The translations under genes were made by a program, and so were the position numbers. The notes beneath the pieces were generated by a model. The model did no database searches and had not been told where the DNA came from. It worked only from the letters and a program-made list of their open reading frames with translations. Positions 9,205 through 18,899 of a DNA stretch of 64,000 bases are shown piece after piece. The DNA comes from Bordetella sp. 02P26C-1. GTDB taxonomy: Bacteria > Pseudomonadota > Gammaproteobacteria > Burkholderiales > Burkholderiaceae_B. The DNA is taken from contig NZ_WSJB01000025.1 in the NCBI RefSeq assembly GCF_009763255.1, positions 62,001 through 126,000 of the forward strand. The letters run 5' to 3'. Every line of letters begins with the position of its first letter. The first letter of the stretch is position 1.

Positions 9205-9933
9205 TTAACAGTGTTCGCGTCCGAGCAGCGTTTGCAGAGCGGGGATGTCCAAGAGCTGCAGATCGCGCTGCCGGATCGCGATAAGCTTTTCGCGCGCGAA
9301 TTTCGAGAACAGCCGGCTCGTCGTCTCCAGCGTCAACCCCAGATAATTGCCGATTTCCTCGCGGCTCATGCGCAGGACGAATTCGGACGCCGAATAGCCC
9401 AGCGCCGAGTACCGTTGCGACAAATTGAGCAGAAAGCCGGCCAGGCGTTGTTCTGAGCGCATGCCGCCGATCGAAGCCAGGAATTGGAAAGAGCGCGTCA
9501 GTTCCCGGCTCATGAGGCGTCGCATCTGCTGTTGCAATGATGGCAACTGGTTCGCGACCAGATCGACTTGCGACAAACGGATCACGCATACCTCGGAATC
9601 CTCCAAAGCCGTCGCCGTACTGACGTGGTGGCCTTCCAACATGCCGTCCAGGCCGACCATTTCCCCGGGCAGGTGAAAGCCGGTGATCTGCATGTGCCCG
9701 CTGGCGTCTTCGATCTGGGTCTTCAGACAGCCGTAGCGCACACTGTAGACGGCATCAAGGGTATCTTGTTGGGTATAGAGGGTGGTGCCCTTGGGCAGCC
9801 GCACACGTTCCTGTACCAGCTCTTCCAGTTGCTGCACATCCGAAGGCGCCATGCCGACAGGAACGCAGATATGGCCAAGCCCACAGGTGGAGCAGTCGGG
9901 CGAATCCGGTGTCAGGGCAACGCGTTTTTGCAT
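9205..9933 (-). CDS. fnr: FNR-type oxygen-responsive transcription regulator
   Basis: CRP/FNR-family regulator of anaerobic and microaerobic genes, 242 aa from ATG 9933. The four [4Fe-4S] ligands of true FNR are present: C14, C17 and C23 (C-x2-C-x5-C) and C116. This separates it from CRP and Dnr. The cyclic-nucleotide-binding fold spans about 40-150 and the helix-turn-helix about 185-215. The recognition helix carries E203-x2-S206-R207, predicting a TTGAT-N4-ATCAA operator. The longer open frame back to 10116 is rejected because the extra residues do not match the family and overlap the clpB promoter region. It diverges from clpB. Confidence 0.92.
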   Translation of the reverse strand: MQKRVALTPDSPDCSTCGLGHICVPVGMAPSDVQQLEELVQERVRLPKGTTLYTQQDTLDAVYSVRYGCLKTQIEDASGHMQITGFHLPGEMVGLDGMLEGHHVSTATALEDSEVCVIRLSQVDLVANQLPSLQQQMRRLMSRELTRSFQFLASIGGMRSEQRLAGFLLNLSQRYSALGYSASEFVLRMSREEIGNYLGLTLETTSRLFSKFAREKLIAIRQRDLQLLDIPALQTLLGREHC

Positions 9934-10039
9934 GGAGGAATAACTGGAAAGCAGGGACGTGTCCCCAGATAGATAACGCCCAACAAAATCGGACGGGCAG
10001 AACGCTATTGTAAGCCGTTGGGAAATTTGCTGTTTTACC

Positions 10040-10068
10040 CTTGAAAAACGCGCCTGCAGTCCACACAT
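10040..10068 (+). promoter_or_regulatory. Sigma-32-like heat-shock promoter of clpB
   Basis: CTTGAA (10040-10045), preceded by CC as in the consensus, is followed after 15 bp by CCACACAT (10061-10068), close to the sigma-32 -10 element CCCCAT. It lies about 65 bp before the clpB ATG, the correct position for a chaperone gene. The match is by eye; the -10 is imperfect. Confidence 0.55.
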
Positions 10069-10132
10069 GGTATGCATCGAGCCAGCCGCTTGTGTTCCGG
10101 TCAGGCTCCCAATCAAGCCTTACGAAAACATC

Positions 10133-12730
10133 ATGCGATTCGACAAATTAACCACCAAATTTCAGCATGCCTTGGCAGACGCTCAGAGCCTGGCTGCTCG
10201 TAACGATCATCCCTACATTGAGCCCGTGCACGTGCTCTCGGCCTTGTTGTCCGACGCGGAAAGCGGCGCAGGCAGCCTGCTGGCGCGCGCCGGCGTCGCG
10301 GTCAACCGCGTGCCGGCCGCCTTGGACGCTGCGCTAAAGGCGTTGCCGCAGGTCCAGGGTAATGACAATGTGCAGATCAGCCGCGATCTGCAGACCGTGC
10401 TGACCCGCACCGACAAGGAAGCCGCCCGTCGAGGCGATACCTATATCGCCAGTGAATTGTTCCTCTTGGCCCTGGCCGATGACAAGGGCCCGGCCGGTAC
10501 CATCCTGCGCGACGCGGGCCTGCAGAAAAAGGCACTCGAAGCCGCGATCGACGCCGTGCGCGGCGGCGAGGCGGTGTCTGCCGCCGAGGGCGAGTCCAAC
10601 CGCGAGGCCTTGACCAAGTACACGCTCGATCTGACCGAGCGCGCGCGTGAAGGCAAGCTCGATCCCGTGATCGGCCGCGACGACGAGATCCGCCGCACCA
10701 TTCAGATCTTGCAACGCCGCACCAAGAACAATCCCGTGTTGATCGGCGAGCCTGGCGTGGGTAAGACCGCCATCGTCGAAGGCCTGGCCCAGCGTATCGT
10801 CAATGACGAAGTCCCGGAATCGTTGCGCGGCAAGCGCGTGCTGTCCTTGGACCTGGCCGCCTTGCTCGCTGGTGCAAAATTCCGTGGCGAATTCGAAGAG
10901 CGCCTGAAAGCGGTGCTGAAAGAGCTCGCGCAGGACGACGGCCAGAACATCGTCTTCATCGACGAGCTGCACACCATGGTGGGCGCCGGCAAGGCCGAGG
11001 GCGCGATGGACGCGGGCAATATGCTCAAGCCGGCGCTTGCGCGCGGCGAGCTGCACTGCATCGGCGCGACCACGCTCGACGAGTATCGCAAGTACATCGA
11101 GAAAGACGCCGCGCTGGAGCGCCGCTTCCAAAAAGTGCTGGTCAACGAGCCGGATGTGGAATCGACCATCGCGATCCTGCGCGGTTTGCAAGAGCGCTAT
11201 GAAATCCACCACGGCGTGGAAATCACCGACCCGGCGATCGTGGCGGCCGCCGAGCTGTCGCACCGCTACATCACCGATCGCTTCCTGCCGGACAAGGCCA
11301 TCGACCTCATCGACGAGGCCGCAGCCCGTATCCGTATGGAAATCGATTCCAAGCCCGAGGTAATGGACAGGCTCGACCGGCGCATTATCCAGCTCAAGAT
11401 CGAACGCGAGGCCGTGCGCAAAGAGACCGACGACGCTTCCAAGCGCCGCCTGGCCGTGATCGAGGAAGAGCTCGAAAAGCTGCAGCGCGAGTACAACGAC
11501 TACGAGGAAATCTGGAAAGCCGAGAAGGCCGCCGTGCAAGGCACGCAAGCCATCAAGGAAGAGATCGACCGTGTGCGCGCCGAAATGGCCGAGCTGCAAC
11601 GCAAGGGTCAATTCGACAAGCTCGCCGAGCTGCAATACGGCAAGCTGCCCGAACTGGAGGCGCGCTTGAGCGCGGCCGACCACGCCGAGCAGCAAGGCCA
11701 GCAGCCTGCCAGCGATCAGCCGCGCCTGTTGCGCACCCAGGTGGGCGCCGAGGAAATCGCAGAGGTCGTCTCGCGCGCGACGGGTATCCCTGTGTCCAAG
11801 ATGATGCAGGGCGAACGCGACAAGCTCCTGCAGATGGAGGACCATCTGCACAAACGTGTCGTGGGTCAGGATGAGGCGGTCAGCCTGGTATCCGATGCCA
11901 TCCGCCGCTCGCGTGCGGGTCTGGCGGATCCTTCGCGTCCGTATGGTTCCTTCCTGTTCCTGGGGCCCACGGGCGTGGGCAAGACCGAGCTCACCCGTGC
12001 GCTCGCGGACTTCCTGTTCGATTCGGAAGAGCATCTGATCCGTATCGACATGAGCGAGTTCATGGAAAAGCACTCGGTCGCGCGTCTGATCGGCGCGCCT
12101 CCGGGATACGTGGGCTACGAGGAAGGCGGTTATCTGACCGAAGCCGTGCGCCGCAAGCCTTACAGTGTGGTGCTGCTCGACGAGGTCGAGAAAGCGCACC
12201 CCGATGTGTTCAACGTGCTGCTGCAGGTGCTGGACGACGGTCGCCTGACCGATGGTCAAGGACGCACGGTCGATTTCCGTAATACGGTAATCGTCATGAC
12301 CTCCAACCTCGGTTCGCAGCATATCCAGAGCATGGCCGGTCAGCCGTACGAAGTGGTCAAGGAAGTCGTGTGGGATGAGCTCAAACAGTCGTTCCGCCCC
12401 GAATTCCTTAACCGTATCGACGAAGTGGTTGTCTTCCATGGCCTGGAGGCGCAACACATCGAGTCCATCGCACGCATTCAGCTCAAGCGTCTGGCCGATC
12501 GTCTGGAGCATCAGGACATGCGCCTGGAAGTCACCGACGCTGCGCTGGCCGAGTTGGCACGCGCGGGCTTCGATCCGGTGTTTGGCGCGCGTCCGCTCAA
12601 GCGGGCGATCCAGCAACAGATCGAGAACCCGGTCGCCAAGCTGATGCTGCAAGGCGCATTTGGGCCCCGCGATGTGGTGCCGGTGGACTGGCAGGACGGC
12701 AAGTTCGTGTTTACGCGGACCTTGCAATAG
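10133..12730 (+). CDS. clpB: ATP-dependent disaggregase ClpB
   Basis: Hsp100 chaperone that works with DnaK to rescue aggregated protein; hexameric AAA+ ATPase of 865 aa. Seen in order: Clp N-terminal repeat domain (about 1-145), first AAA+ module with Walker A G-E-P-G-V-G-K-T and Walker B F-I-D-E-L-H, the coiled-coil middle domain rich in E/K/R (about 400-525) that distinguishes ClpB from ClpA and ClpC, then the second AAA+ module with G-P-T-G-V-G-K-T and V-L-L-D-E-V-E-K. The start [10 protein letters not shown] at 10133 is the conserved N-terminus; an upstream in-frame start (10067) adds unrelated residues. A heat-shock-like promoter and a strong terminator flank it. Confidence 0.97.
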   Translation: MRFDKLTTKFQHALADAQSLAARNDHPYIEPVHVLSALLSDAESGAGSLLARAGVAVNRVPAALDAALKALPQVQGNDNVQISRDLQTVLTRTDKEAARRGDTYIASELFLLALADDKGPAGTILRDAGLQKKALEAAIDAVRGGEAVSAAEGESNREALTKYTLDLTERAREGKLDPVIGRDDEIRRTIQILQRRTKNNPVLIGEPGVGKTAIVEGLAQRIVNDEVPESLRGKRVLSLDLAALLAGAKFRGEFEERLKAVLKELAQDDGQNIVFIDELHTMVGAGKAEGAMDAGNMLKPALARGELHCIGATTLDEYRKYIEKDAALERRFQKVLVNEPDVESTIAILRGLQERYEIHHGVEITDPAIVAAAELSHRYITDRFLPDKAIDLIDEAAARIRMEIDSKPEVMDRLDRRIIQLKIEREAVRKETDDASKRRLAVIEEELEKLQREYNDYEEIWKAEKAAVQGTQAIKEEIDRVRAEMAELQRKGQFDKLAELQYGKLPELEARLSAADHAEQQGQQPASDQPRLLRTQVGAEEIAEVVSRATGIPVSKMMQGERDKLLQMEDHLHKRVVGQDEAVSLVSDAIRRSRAGLADPSRPYGSFLFLGPTGVGKTELTRALADFLFDSEEHLIRIDMSEFMEKHSVARLIGAPPGYVGYEEGGYLTEAVRRKPYSVVLLDEVEKAHPDVFNVLLQVLDDGRLTDGQGRTVDFRNTVIVMTSNLGSQHIQSMAGQPYEVVKEVVWDELKQSFRPEFLNRIDEVVVFHGLEAQHIESIARIQLKRLADRLEHQDMRLEVTDAALAELARAGFDPVFGARPLKRAIQQQIENPVAKLMLQGAFGPRDVVPVDWQDGKFVFTRTLQ

Positions 12731-12809
12731 CGGGCAGACGCGATCGCTCCACTGCCGGCGTCGTGTAGCGACGACGGCGGGATTGATCGCGATGAAACCG
12801 TGTACGAAG

Positions 12810-12842
12810 GGCGATACCTGATGAGGGTATCGCCATTTTTTT
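12810..12842 (+). terminator. Rho-independent terminator after clpB
   Basis: Perfect 9-bp stem GGCGATACC / GGTATCGCC with a short loop, followed by ATTTTTTT. It lies between clpB and the convergent lysR gene and fits the plus strand. Confidence 0.85.
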
Positions 12843-12856
12843 GGGGCTCGCTTGCC

Positions 12857-13819
12857 CTATGCGCCGTCGGTCGCCACGACGCGACAGCCATCAGGCAGCG
12901 TCATCCGCGCGACGTGCTGGCGCAGCGTTTCAATGACCGCCTGCGCTGCCGGTGTCAACGCATAATCGCGGTGCCGTATCAGGCACAAGGTGCGCACCAG
13001 CTTCGGACGGGTCAGCAACGAAAATCGCAAGGCGGCGTTCTGTACCCGCTGTGCCGCCAGTGCTGGCAGCAGCGCCACGCCCAGGCCGGCCTCCACCAGT
13101 GCGGCCTGTGACGTGGTGCTGGAGGCTTCGTAAAAAGGCGCGCCCGCAGCGATCGGCAGGTCCGCTCGCCCGCGCAACAGCGCCATGATCCCCGTTTCAT
13201 CGACCACGCCCACCAACTTGCGTCCTCCCAGGCTCGACCAGTTCACATAGCCGCGACTGTCGCGCTTGATGGTGGGATCGTCGGCGCGCGTCAGCACGCC
13301 GAAGCGGTCTTCGATCAGGCCCTCGAATATCAGGCTGGGTGCATCGGCCCAGGGGCTGGTCAGGCCAAAGTCGACCTCTTGTGCGGCGATGAGGCGTTGG
13401 ATACGCCCCGAGTTGTCATCGCGTAGATAGAGGCGGATGCCAGGGTGTTGCTCCGCGAACGAGGCCATCGCGGGGGCGATGAGTTCGGTGATGGCCGAGG
13501 GCGCAGCAGCGATCCCCACGCGACCACGTTCCAGCGTGCCATAGCGCACCACGTCTTCAATCGCGCCGTCAAAGTCCGCCAGCAATCGCATGACCCGAGG
13601 CAGAAATTCCTGACCGATAGGCGTGAGCGCCACATGCCGGCTGGTTCGGGCAAAGAGCGGCGTACCCAGGGCGTCCTCAAGCTGGCGAATGAGGCCGGTA
13701 ATGGATGACTGTGTCTGAAACAGCCGCCGGGCCGCGAGCGTGAAGCTTTTTTCCTGCGCCACCGCGACAAAGGCCGTCAGATGCTTGAGCGTGACGTGCT
13801 TGGGAAGCCGATTGATCAT
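12857..13819 (-). CDS. LysR family transcriptional regulator
   Basis: 320-aa LTTR. The winged-helix N-terminus is at about 8-67 (L-K-H-L-T-A-F-V-A-V-A-Q-E-K-S-F-T-L-A-A-R-R-L), followed by a LysR effector domain at about 95-300. I start it at ATG 13819 (MINRLPKHVT); the reading frame stays open far upstream, but those residues lie antisense to the amidohydrolase gene. It diverges from the amidohydrolase/Bug receptor pair across about 140 bp, the classical arrangement in which the regulator controls its divergent neighbours. The effector is probably their substrate or product. Confidence 0.9.
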   Translation of the reverse strand: MINRLPKHVTLKHLTAFVAVAQEKSFTLAARRLFQTQSSITGLIRQLEDALGTPLFARTSRHVALTPIGQEFLPRVMRLLADFDGAIEDVVRYGTLERGRVGIAAAPSAITELIAPAMASFAEQHPGIRLYLRDDNSGRIQRLIAAQEVDFGLTSPWADAPSLIFEGLIEDRFGVLTRADDPTIKRDSRGYVNWSSLGGRKLVGVVDETGIMALLRGRADLPIAAGAPFYEASSTTSQAALVEAGLGVALLPALAAQRVQNAALRFSLLTRPKLVRTLCLIRHRDYALTPAAQAVIETLRQHVARMTLPDGCRVVATDGA

Positions 13820-13960
13820 GAAATCAGATTGATGGATAAAGTTAAATGATTTTTCCAGTTCGATGGGTAAGGCGATACTCCTCGTTTTTACCAATGGGCG
13901 CAACGGGCTGAGCGTGCCGAAGTCTGGTACGGGTGCCAAAGCGCGAGGCTGGGAAACATC

Positions 13961-15403
13961 ATGCTGGATATAAAGATCACCAACGGATGGGTGATTGATG
14001 GAAGTGGCGGTGCGCGTCGGCGCTGCGACGTCGGTATCACCGGCGAACGCGTGTCCGCCGTGGGCGATTTGTCCACCATGGCGGCGCGTCGCGAGATCGA
14101 TGCGACCGGCAAAATCGTCGCGCCCGGCTTTATCGACGTGCACGGTCATGATGACCTGATGTTCGTCGAACGACCGGACCTGCGCTGGAAAACGTCGCAA
14201 GGCATCACGACCGTCGTGGTCGGCAATTGCGGCGTGAGCGGCGCCCCCGCGCCCATCCCGGGCAATACCGCCGCCGCGTTGGCGCTGCTGGGTGAAACGC
14301 CGTTGTTCGCCGATATGGCGACGTATTTCGCGACGCTCGAGAGCCAACGGCCGATGATCAATGTGGCCGCGTTGGTCGGGCATGCCAACTTGCGCCTGGC
14401 CACCATGGCCGACCCGCGTGGCAAGCCCACGGCCGACGAACAGGCGGCGATGGAAACGCTGTTGGATCAGGCGCTGACGGCCGGCGCGGTGGGCTTTAGC
14501 ACGGGCTTGGCCTACGACCCGGGCGCGTGCGCCGACTTTGACGAACTGGCAGGGCTGGCGCGGGTCGCCGTCCGGCATCAAGCCTTGCATACGAGTCATA
14601 TCCGCAATGAAGCCGACGAGGTCGAAGCCGCCGTCGATGAGGTGTTGCGCGTGGGGCGCGAGACGCGCTGCGCCAGCGTGCTGTCGCATCACAAATGCAT
14701 GCTGCCGCGCAACTGGGGGCGCAGCGCGATGACCCTGGCGAATATGGACCGAGCGCGCGCCGAAGGGCTGGACGTGGCGCTGGACATCTACCCGTATCCG
14801 GGCAGCTCGACCATCCTCATCCCCGAACGGGCAGAGATCATCGATGACATTCGCATCACCTGGTCCACGCCACATCCCGAGTGCAGTGGCGAATTCCTGC
14901 GCGACATCGCTCAGCGCTGGGGATGCGACAAAACCGAGGCCGCCCGGCGTTTGTCGCCCGCAGGCGCCATTTACTTTGCGATGGACGAGGCCGAAGTCCA
15001 GCGCATCTTTCAGCACGATGGCTGCATGGTGGGCTCCGATGGCCTGCCCAATGACGCGCAGCCGCATCCCAGGCTGTGGGGCACCTTCCCACGCGTGCTG
15101 GGGCGTTATGTGCGAGAAGCGCAGATCGTCACGCTGGAGCAGGCCGTGGCCAAGATGACAGCGCTGCCTGCACGCGTTTTTGGTCTGGCCGACCGGGGAT
15201 GCTTGCGCGAGGGGGCCTGGGCCGATGTGGTGGTCTTTGATGCCGATACGGTCATTGATCGCGCCACTTGGGACGCTCCCACCGAAGAGTCGTCCGGGAT
15301 CGACGTCGTCATGGTCAATGGTGCACAGGTTTATCCCGTCGCGCCCGAAGGCAACCGCCCGGGCCGCGTCCTGAAACGCACCCGTCAAAAAACACAATCC
15401 TAA
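13961..15403 (+). CDS. N-acyl-D-amino-acid deacylase family amidohydrolase
   Basis: Cytoplasmic metal-dependent amidohydrolase of 480 aa, D-aminoacylase/D-glutamate-deacylase type. Seen: the N-terminal beta-sandwich start I-T-N-G-W-V-I-D-G-S-G; the metal pair H61-x-H63 in F-I-D-V-H-G-H-D-D; C90 in G-N-C-G-V-S (the metal-bridging cysteine of D-aminoacylases); and a late S-D-G-L-P-N-D metal/acid region. It would release a D-amino acid and a carboxylate from an N-acyl-D-amino acid. Downstream, after a good AAGGAG site, lies a Bug receptor, suggesting capture and cleavage of the same compound class. Confidence 0.88.
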   Translation: MLDIKITNGWVIDGSGGARRRCDVGITGERVSAVGDLSTMAARREIDATGKIVAPGFIDVHGHDDLMFVERPDLRWKTSQGITTVVVGNCGVSGAPAPIPGNTAAALALLGETPLFADMATYFATLESQRPMINVAALVGHANLRLATMADPRGKPTADEQAAMETLLDQALTAGAVGFSTGLAYDPGACADFDELAGLARVAVRHQALHTSHIRNEADEVEAAVDEVLRVGRETRCASVLSHHKCMLPRNWGRSAMTLANMDRARAEGLDVALDIYPYPGSSTILIPERAEIIDDIRITWSTPHPECSGEFLRDIAQRWGCDKTEAARRLSPAGAIYFAMDEAEVQRIFQHDGCMVGSDGLPNDAQPHPRLWGTFPRVLGRYVREAQIVTLEQAVAKMTALPARVFGLADRGCLREGAWADVVVFDADTVIDRATWDAPTEESSGIDVVMVNGAQVYPVAPEGNRPGRVLKRTRQKTQS

Positions 15404-15414
15404 GGAGCAATTTC

Positions 15415-16371
15415 ATGCGTAAAACTCTATTGGCAGCAGGCCTGCTCGCGTTCACCACTACGGCGCTCGCCGATTTCCCAGATCGTCCGATCACGCTCAT
15501 CGTGCCGTTCTCGGCCGGTGGCCCCACCGACGTGGTGGGCCGCGTCGTCGCTGCCAAGGCCGGCGAGATTCTGGGCCAGCAAATCGTTGTCGAAAACCGC
15601 ACCGGCGCCTCGGGCACCATCGGTCTGACCGCGACGGCTCGCGCCAAGCCTGATGGCTACACTCTGGGCCTGGCCACCGTCAGCACCCACGGCACGGCGC
15701 CCCATCTGTTCCCTAAGCTGGCCTATGATCCGGTCAAGGACTTCACGCCCATCAGCAATCTGGTGACCAGCCCCAACATCCTGAGCGTCAACCCTTCGTA
15801 CCCGGCCAAGACGCTGACCGAATTCGTGGAACGCGTGCGCGCCAACCCCGATACCGAGAGCTATGCGAATGCCGGCGCGGGCGGCGTGAATGACTTGGGC
15901 ATGATCTGGTTCCTGCAACTGATCGGCGGCAAGATGAACAGCATCGCGTATCGCGGCTCGTCGCCTGCCTTGACGGACACCGTCAGCGGCGTGGTGCCGG
16001 TGATCTTCGACAACTTTCCGTCCTCGCAAGCCTACGTGAAGAGCGGCCACCTGCGTGCCTTGGCCATCACCGGCAAAGAGCGCAATCCCAGCCTGCCCGA
16101 CGTGCCGACCTTCGCCGAACAAGGCTACAAGGATTACGACGTGACCGCCTGGTATGGCGTGGTCGCTCCGGCCGGCGTCCCGGACGATGTGCGCGATAAG
16201 CTGGCTGATGCGTTCGCTCGCGCGGTGCGTGATCCGGAAACGGCGCGCAAGCTGGCCGACACCGGTTCGTTCCCCTTGGGCAATACCCCGCAGGAATTCG
16301 CCGAGCAGATCCAAGCCGAGAAAGATCGCTGGGGTGTGGTGATCGAAAAAGGCCAGATCAAACTGCAGTAA
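15415..16371 (+). CDS. Bug-family tripartite tricarboxylate transporter receptor
   Basis: Periplasmic binding protein of 318 aa. Signal peptide 1-19 (M-R-K-T-L-L-A-A-G-L-L-A-F-T-T-T-A-L-A), then the family signature F-P-D-R-P-I-T-L-I-V-P-F-S-A-G-G-P-T-D (20-38) and the D-V-P-T-F-A-E-Q-G-Y block near residue 230. The start follows AAGGAG (15402-15407) by 7 bp. The DctP2-like membrane subunits TctA/TctB are absent here; orphan Bug genes are common in Alcaligenaceae. Its gene sits 11 bp after the amidohydrolase, so an operon is likely. Confidence 0.93.
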   Translation: MRKTLLAAGLLAFTTTALADFPDRPITLIVPFSAGGPTDVVGRVVAAKAGEILGQQIVVENRTGASGTIGLTATARAKPDGYTLGLATVSTHGTAPHLFPKLAYDPVKDFTPISNLVTSPNILSVNPSYPAKTLTEFVERVRANPDTESYANAGAGGVNDLGMIWFLQLIGGKMNSIAYRGSSPALTDTVSGVVPVIFDNFPSSQAYVKSGHLRALAITGKERNPSLPDVPTFAEQGYKDYDVTAWYGVVAPAGVPDDVRDKLADAFARAVRDPETARKLADTGSFPLGNTPQEFAEQIQAEKDRWGVVIEKGQIKLQ

Positions 16372-16421
16372 GGCTGCGAAAACGCGTCGCGGCGGCAAAT
16401 CCGCCGTGACGATGGCAGCGA

Positions 16422-17804
16422 TTAGTAAACGTCGCGGTGATAGCGTCCCTCTTGACGCAATCTTGTCATCGCGTCGCTACCCAGGATGTGCTGTAACGCC
16501 TGATCCACATCCTGCGCCATGCCGTTCAGGCTGCCGCACACATAGATGTCGGCCCCGTCATTGACCCATTCCCGCACGCTGTCTGCCGCTTGCAGCAGCC
16601 GATGTTGCACATAGGGGTGCTCACGGTCGTCGCGCGAGAACGTGAGATCCAGCCGGTGCAACCGGCCCGAGGCGAGCCAGGCTTGAAGTTCCTCGCGATA
16701 GAAGCCATCGGTGCCCGCGTTGCGCTCGCCAAAGATCAGCCAATTGCGATGATGCCCGGCCGCGATACGCGCCTTGAGCAGCGCGCGCAGGCCCGCGATG
16801 CCGGTGCCATTGCCGATGAATAGCGCTCCCCGTGCATCCTGGGGAGGGCGGAAATTCTCGTTACTGCGCAGGCGCAGGTCGATCAGGTCACCTATCTGAG
16901 CGATCTGTGTGAGCCAACCGCTGCCCACGCCTAAACCGCCATTGGCGTCGCGACGTAGCCTCACCAGCAGGTGTACGGCGCCATCGCTCGGGACAGAGGC
17001 AATCGAGTATTCCCGATGCGGCAGGACGTCGCCGCCTCGCGTCTTGCGCGGCCCGATCTCGGCGATGTCGCCAGGCTGCCATCGCGCGTGGTCGGGATCG
17101 AGCGCTGTCAGTTCCAGATGAAAGCAAGGTTCGCCCTGGCTACCCGGGTTGAGCAGCGTGCGGGCGGTCAGCCGCCATGGCTGATAGGCCGGGGTTTCCC
17201 AATCGGGCAATTCATGTTGCCCGATCATCTGGCCTAACTGATGCACCCAATGCCGCAATGCGCCGGCATCGATGCGGTCCACATCGACGCGGTCGAATAG
17301 GGGGGTCGCGCCCCAGTTGCGCAACCAGCCATCCAGCTGTCTGCCAAAGCCGCAGAAATGGCGATAGGTGCTGTCGCCCAGCGCGAGCAAGGCATATTGC
17401 AATCCATCGAGCGCCATGGTGGGCATGCCCGATATCGAATCGGCGAAGGCGGCGGCGTTATCCGGTGGATCGCCTTCGCCATAGGTGCTAGCGACGATCA
17501 ACACCCGTGGGTAGCTGCGTAATACCGCCGGATTCAGTTGCCCTAATCCGGCCACCCGGGTGGGAACGCCCGCTAGGCTGAGCGTTTGTGCGGTCTTCTG
17601 GGCAAGTGATTCTGCTTGTCCGGTTTGACTGGCGTGCGCGATCAGTATGGTGTCGCCGGTGACCGGCGCGGTTAAAGCGGATGCCGCCTCCGCCGCTTTC
17701 CTGTGACGGTTGCGAGCCTGATGCCATGCCCATAGGCATAACAGCAGCCATAGCGCAATGACGCAACACGCACAGATCAAACGGTGGGTAGGCGACATCG
17801 ACAT
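16422..17804 (-). CDS. Membrane-anchored flavodoxin/ferredoxin-NADP reductase (CysJ-like flavoprotein)
   Basis: 460-aa diflavin reductase with one N-terminal transmembrane helix (about 9-27, L-I-C-A-C-C-V-I-A-L-W-L-L-L). An FMN-binding flavodoxin domain follows (A-H-A-S-Q-T-G-Q-A-E, then S-T-Y-G-E-G-D-P-P-D-N), then an FAD/NADPH module with R-E-Y-S-I-A-S, G-N-G-T-G-I-A-G-L-R and C-terminal Y-V-C-G-S-L-N-G-M and R-D-V-Y-end, as in CysJ. It would take electrons from NADPH on the cytoplasmic side. It is the last gene of the five-gene operon, 19 bp after apbE. The start is taken at ATG 17804; ATG 17798 is equally possible. The acceptor is inferred to be the neighbouring PepSY membrane protein, not sulfite reductase. 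Confidence 0.88.
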   Translation of the reverse strand: MSMSPTHRLICACCVIALWLLLCLWAWHQARNRHRKAAEAASALTAPVTGDTILIAHASQTGQAESLAQKTAQTLSLAGVPTRVAGLGQLNPAVLRSYPRVLIVASTYGEGDPPDNAAAFADSISGMPTMALDGLQYALLALGDSTYRHFCGFGRQLDGWLRNWGATPLFDRVDVDRIDAGALRHWVHQLGQMIGQHELPDWETPAYQPWRLTARTLLNPGSQGEPCFHLELTALDPDHARWQPGDIAEIGPRKTRGGDVLPHREYSIASVPSDGAVHLLVRLRRDANGGLGVGSGWLTQIAQIGDLIDLRLRSNENFRPPQDARGALFIGNGTGIAGLRALLKARIAAGHHRNWLIFGERNAGTDGFYREELQAWLASGRLHRLDLTFSRDDREHPYVQHRLLQAADSVREWVNDGADIYVCGSLNGMAQDVDQALQHILGSDAMTRLRQEGRYHRDVY

Positions 17805-17823
17805 AGCCTTGTGTGTGAGGCCG

Positions 17824-18876
17824 CTATTGTGCCGCCAGCAGCGCTTCAAACGCCGGACTTGCCGTCATTCGCAGTTGCTGCCCGTCACGCACAATGAACA
17901 AGGCCGCCAGTCCGCGGCTTTTGGCGTAGTCCATGCCTTCTTGTTCGCCCATCACCGTCAACGCCGTGCTCAAGGCGTCCGCGTCCATGCACGCCGCGTG
18001 CACAACGGTCACGGAAGCCAAGCCGTTGGCGATAGGCCGCCCCGTGCGCGGATCCACCGTATGGGCGTATCGCCCCATCTGGTCTTCACGATAGCGGCGA
18101 TAATCGCCAGACGTGGCAATGCTGCGTCCTTGCAGGGCAATCGCCATGGCGTGGTCCTCACTGCCATCGGGAAACTCCACGGCGACTCGCCAGGGTGCAC
18201 CATCCGGCCGGCGGCCAGACGAACGCAATTCGCCGCCCACCTCCATCAGGAAATCGTGCACGCCCAGCCGCGCCAGCGACTGCGCCGCCAAATCCACGCC
18301 ATAGCCTTTGGCGATGGCCGACAGATCGATATACACGCCCCCCTTTTGCCAGGCGCGCCGATGATCGTGATCCAGCCGCAGGTGCTGCCATCCACAACGT
18401 TGACGCAGCGCCGACAACAGTTCCGGTCCGGGCGGCTCGCTGGCATACGGGGGCGGGCCAAACCCCCAGGCATTCACCAGAGGCCCTACCGTCGGGTCAT
18501 AGGCACCGCCTGTTTCGGCAGCCCAATGCAGTGCCCGCGTCAGTACGTGAAAACAAGGCTCGGGCAGTGGGTGCCAGCCGACTTCAGCCTGATTGAATCG
18601 GGACAAATCGGATCGTTCGTCCCAGGTGCTCATCTGCGCGACGACGAGATCCAGGGCTTCTGTGATCGCCCGTTTGGCGTCCAGAGGCGATACGCCTGGC
18701 GGCAGCCCCAGACGCGCCGACCAAGTCGTGCCCATCGTCGCGCCCGCCAAGGCGGCGGGCGTCAAGCCCAACGCCTGGGCAGGGCGCTGATCAACAGTCC
18801 CTATGGCCGCCGTCAAGATCTGGGGGCCATAACCGACTCCCCAGCCACCCGAGACGTAGGACACCTTATGCTTCAT
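17824..18876 (-). CDS. apbE: FAD:protein FMN transferase (ApbE)
   Basis: Mg-dependent flavin transferase that cleaves FAD and links FMN covalently to a Thr/Ser in target proteins. It is 350 aa. Family marks: A-G-A-T-M-G-T-T-W-S near residue 44, Y-D-P-T-V-G-P-L-V-N-A-W-G-F-G, the D-L-S-A-I-A-K-G-Y-G-V-D motif, and H-T-V-D-P-R-T-G-R-P. Start at ATG 18876. The N-terminus has neither a lipobox nor a convincing signal peptide, unusual for a transferase expected to work in the periplasm. Its probable target is the DUF2271 protein two genes upstream. Confidence 0.92.
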   Translation of the reverse strand: MKHKVSYVSGGWGVGYGPQILTAAIGTVDQRPAQALGLTPAALAGATMGTTWSARLGLPPGVSPLDAKRAITEALDLVVAQMSTWDERSDLSRFNQAEVGWHPLPEPCFHVLTRALHWAAETGGAYDPTVGPLVNAWGFGPPPYASEPPGPELLSALRQRCGWQHLRLDHDHRRAWQKGGVYIDLSAIAKGYGVDLAAQSLARLGVHDFLMEVGGELRSSGRRPDGAPWRVAVEFPDGSEDHAMAIALQGRSIATSGDYRRYREDQMGRYAHTVDPRTGRPIANGLASVTVVHAACMDADALSTALTVMGEQEGMDYAKSRGLAALFIVRDGQQLRMTASPAFEALLAAQ

Positions 18877-18899
18877 GCGTGCGCTGCGAAGGGCCGTGC

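Noticed and set aside
10334..12727. Long minus-strand open frame opposite clpB
   Set aside because: High GC3 on the coding strand suppresses stops in this frame; ClpB is unambiguous.
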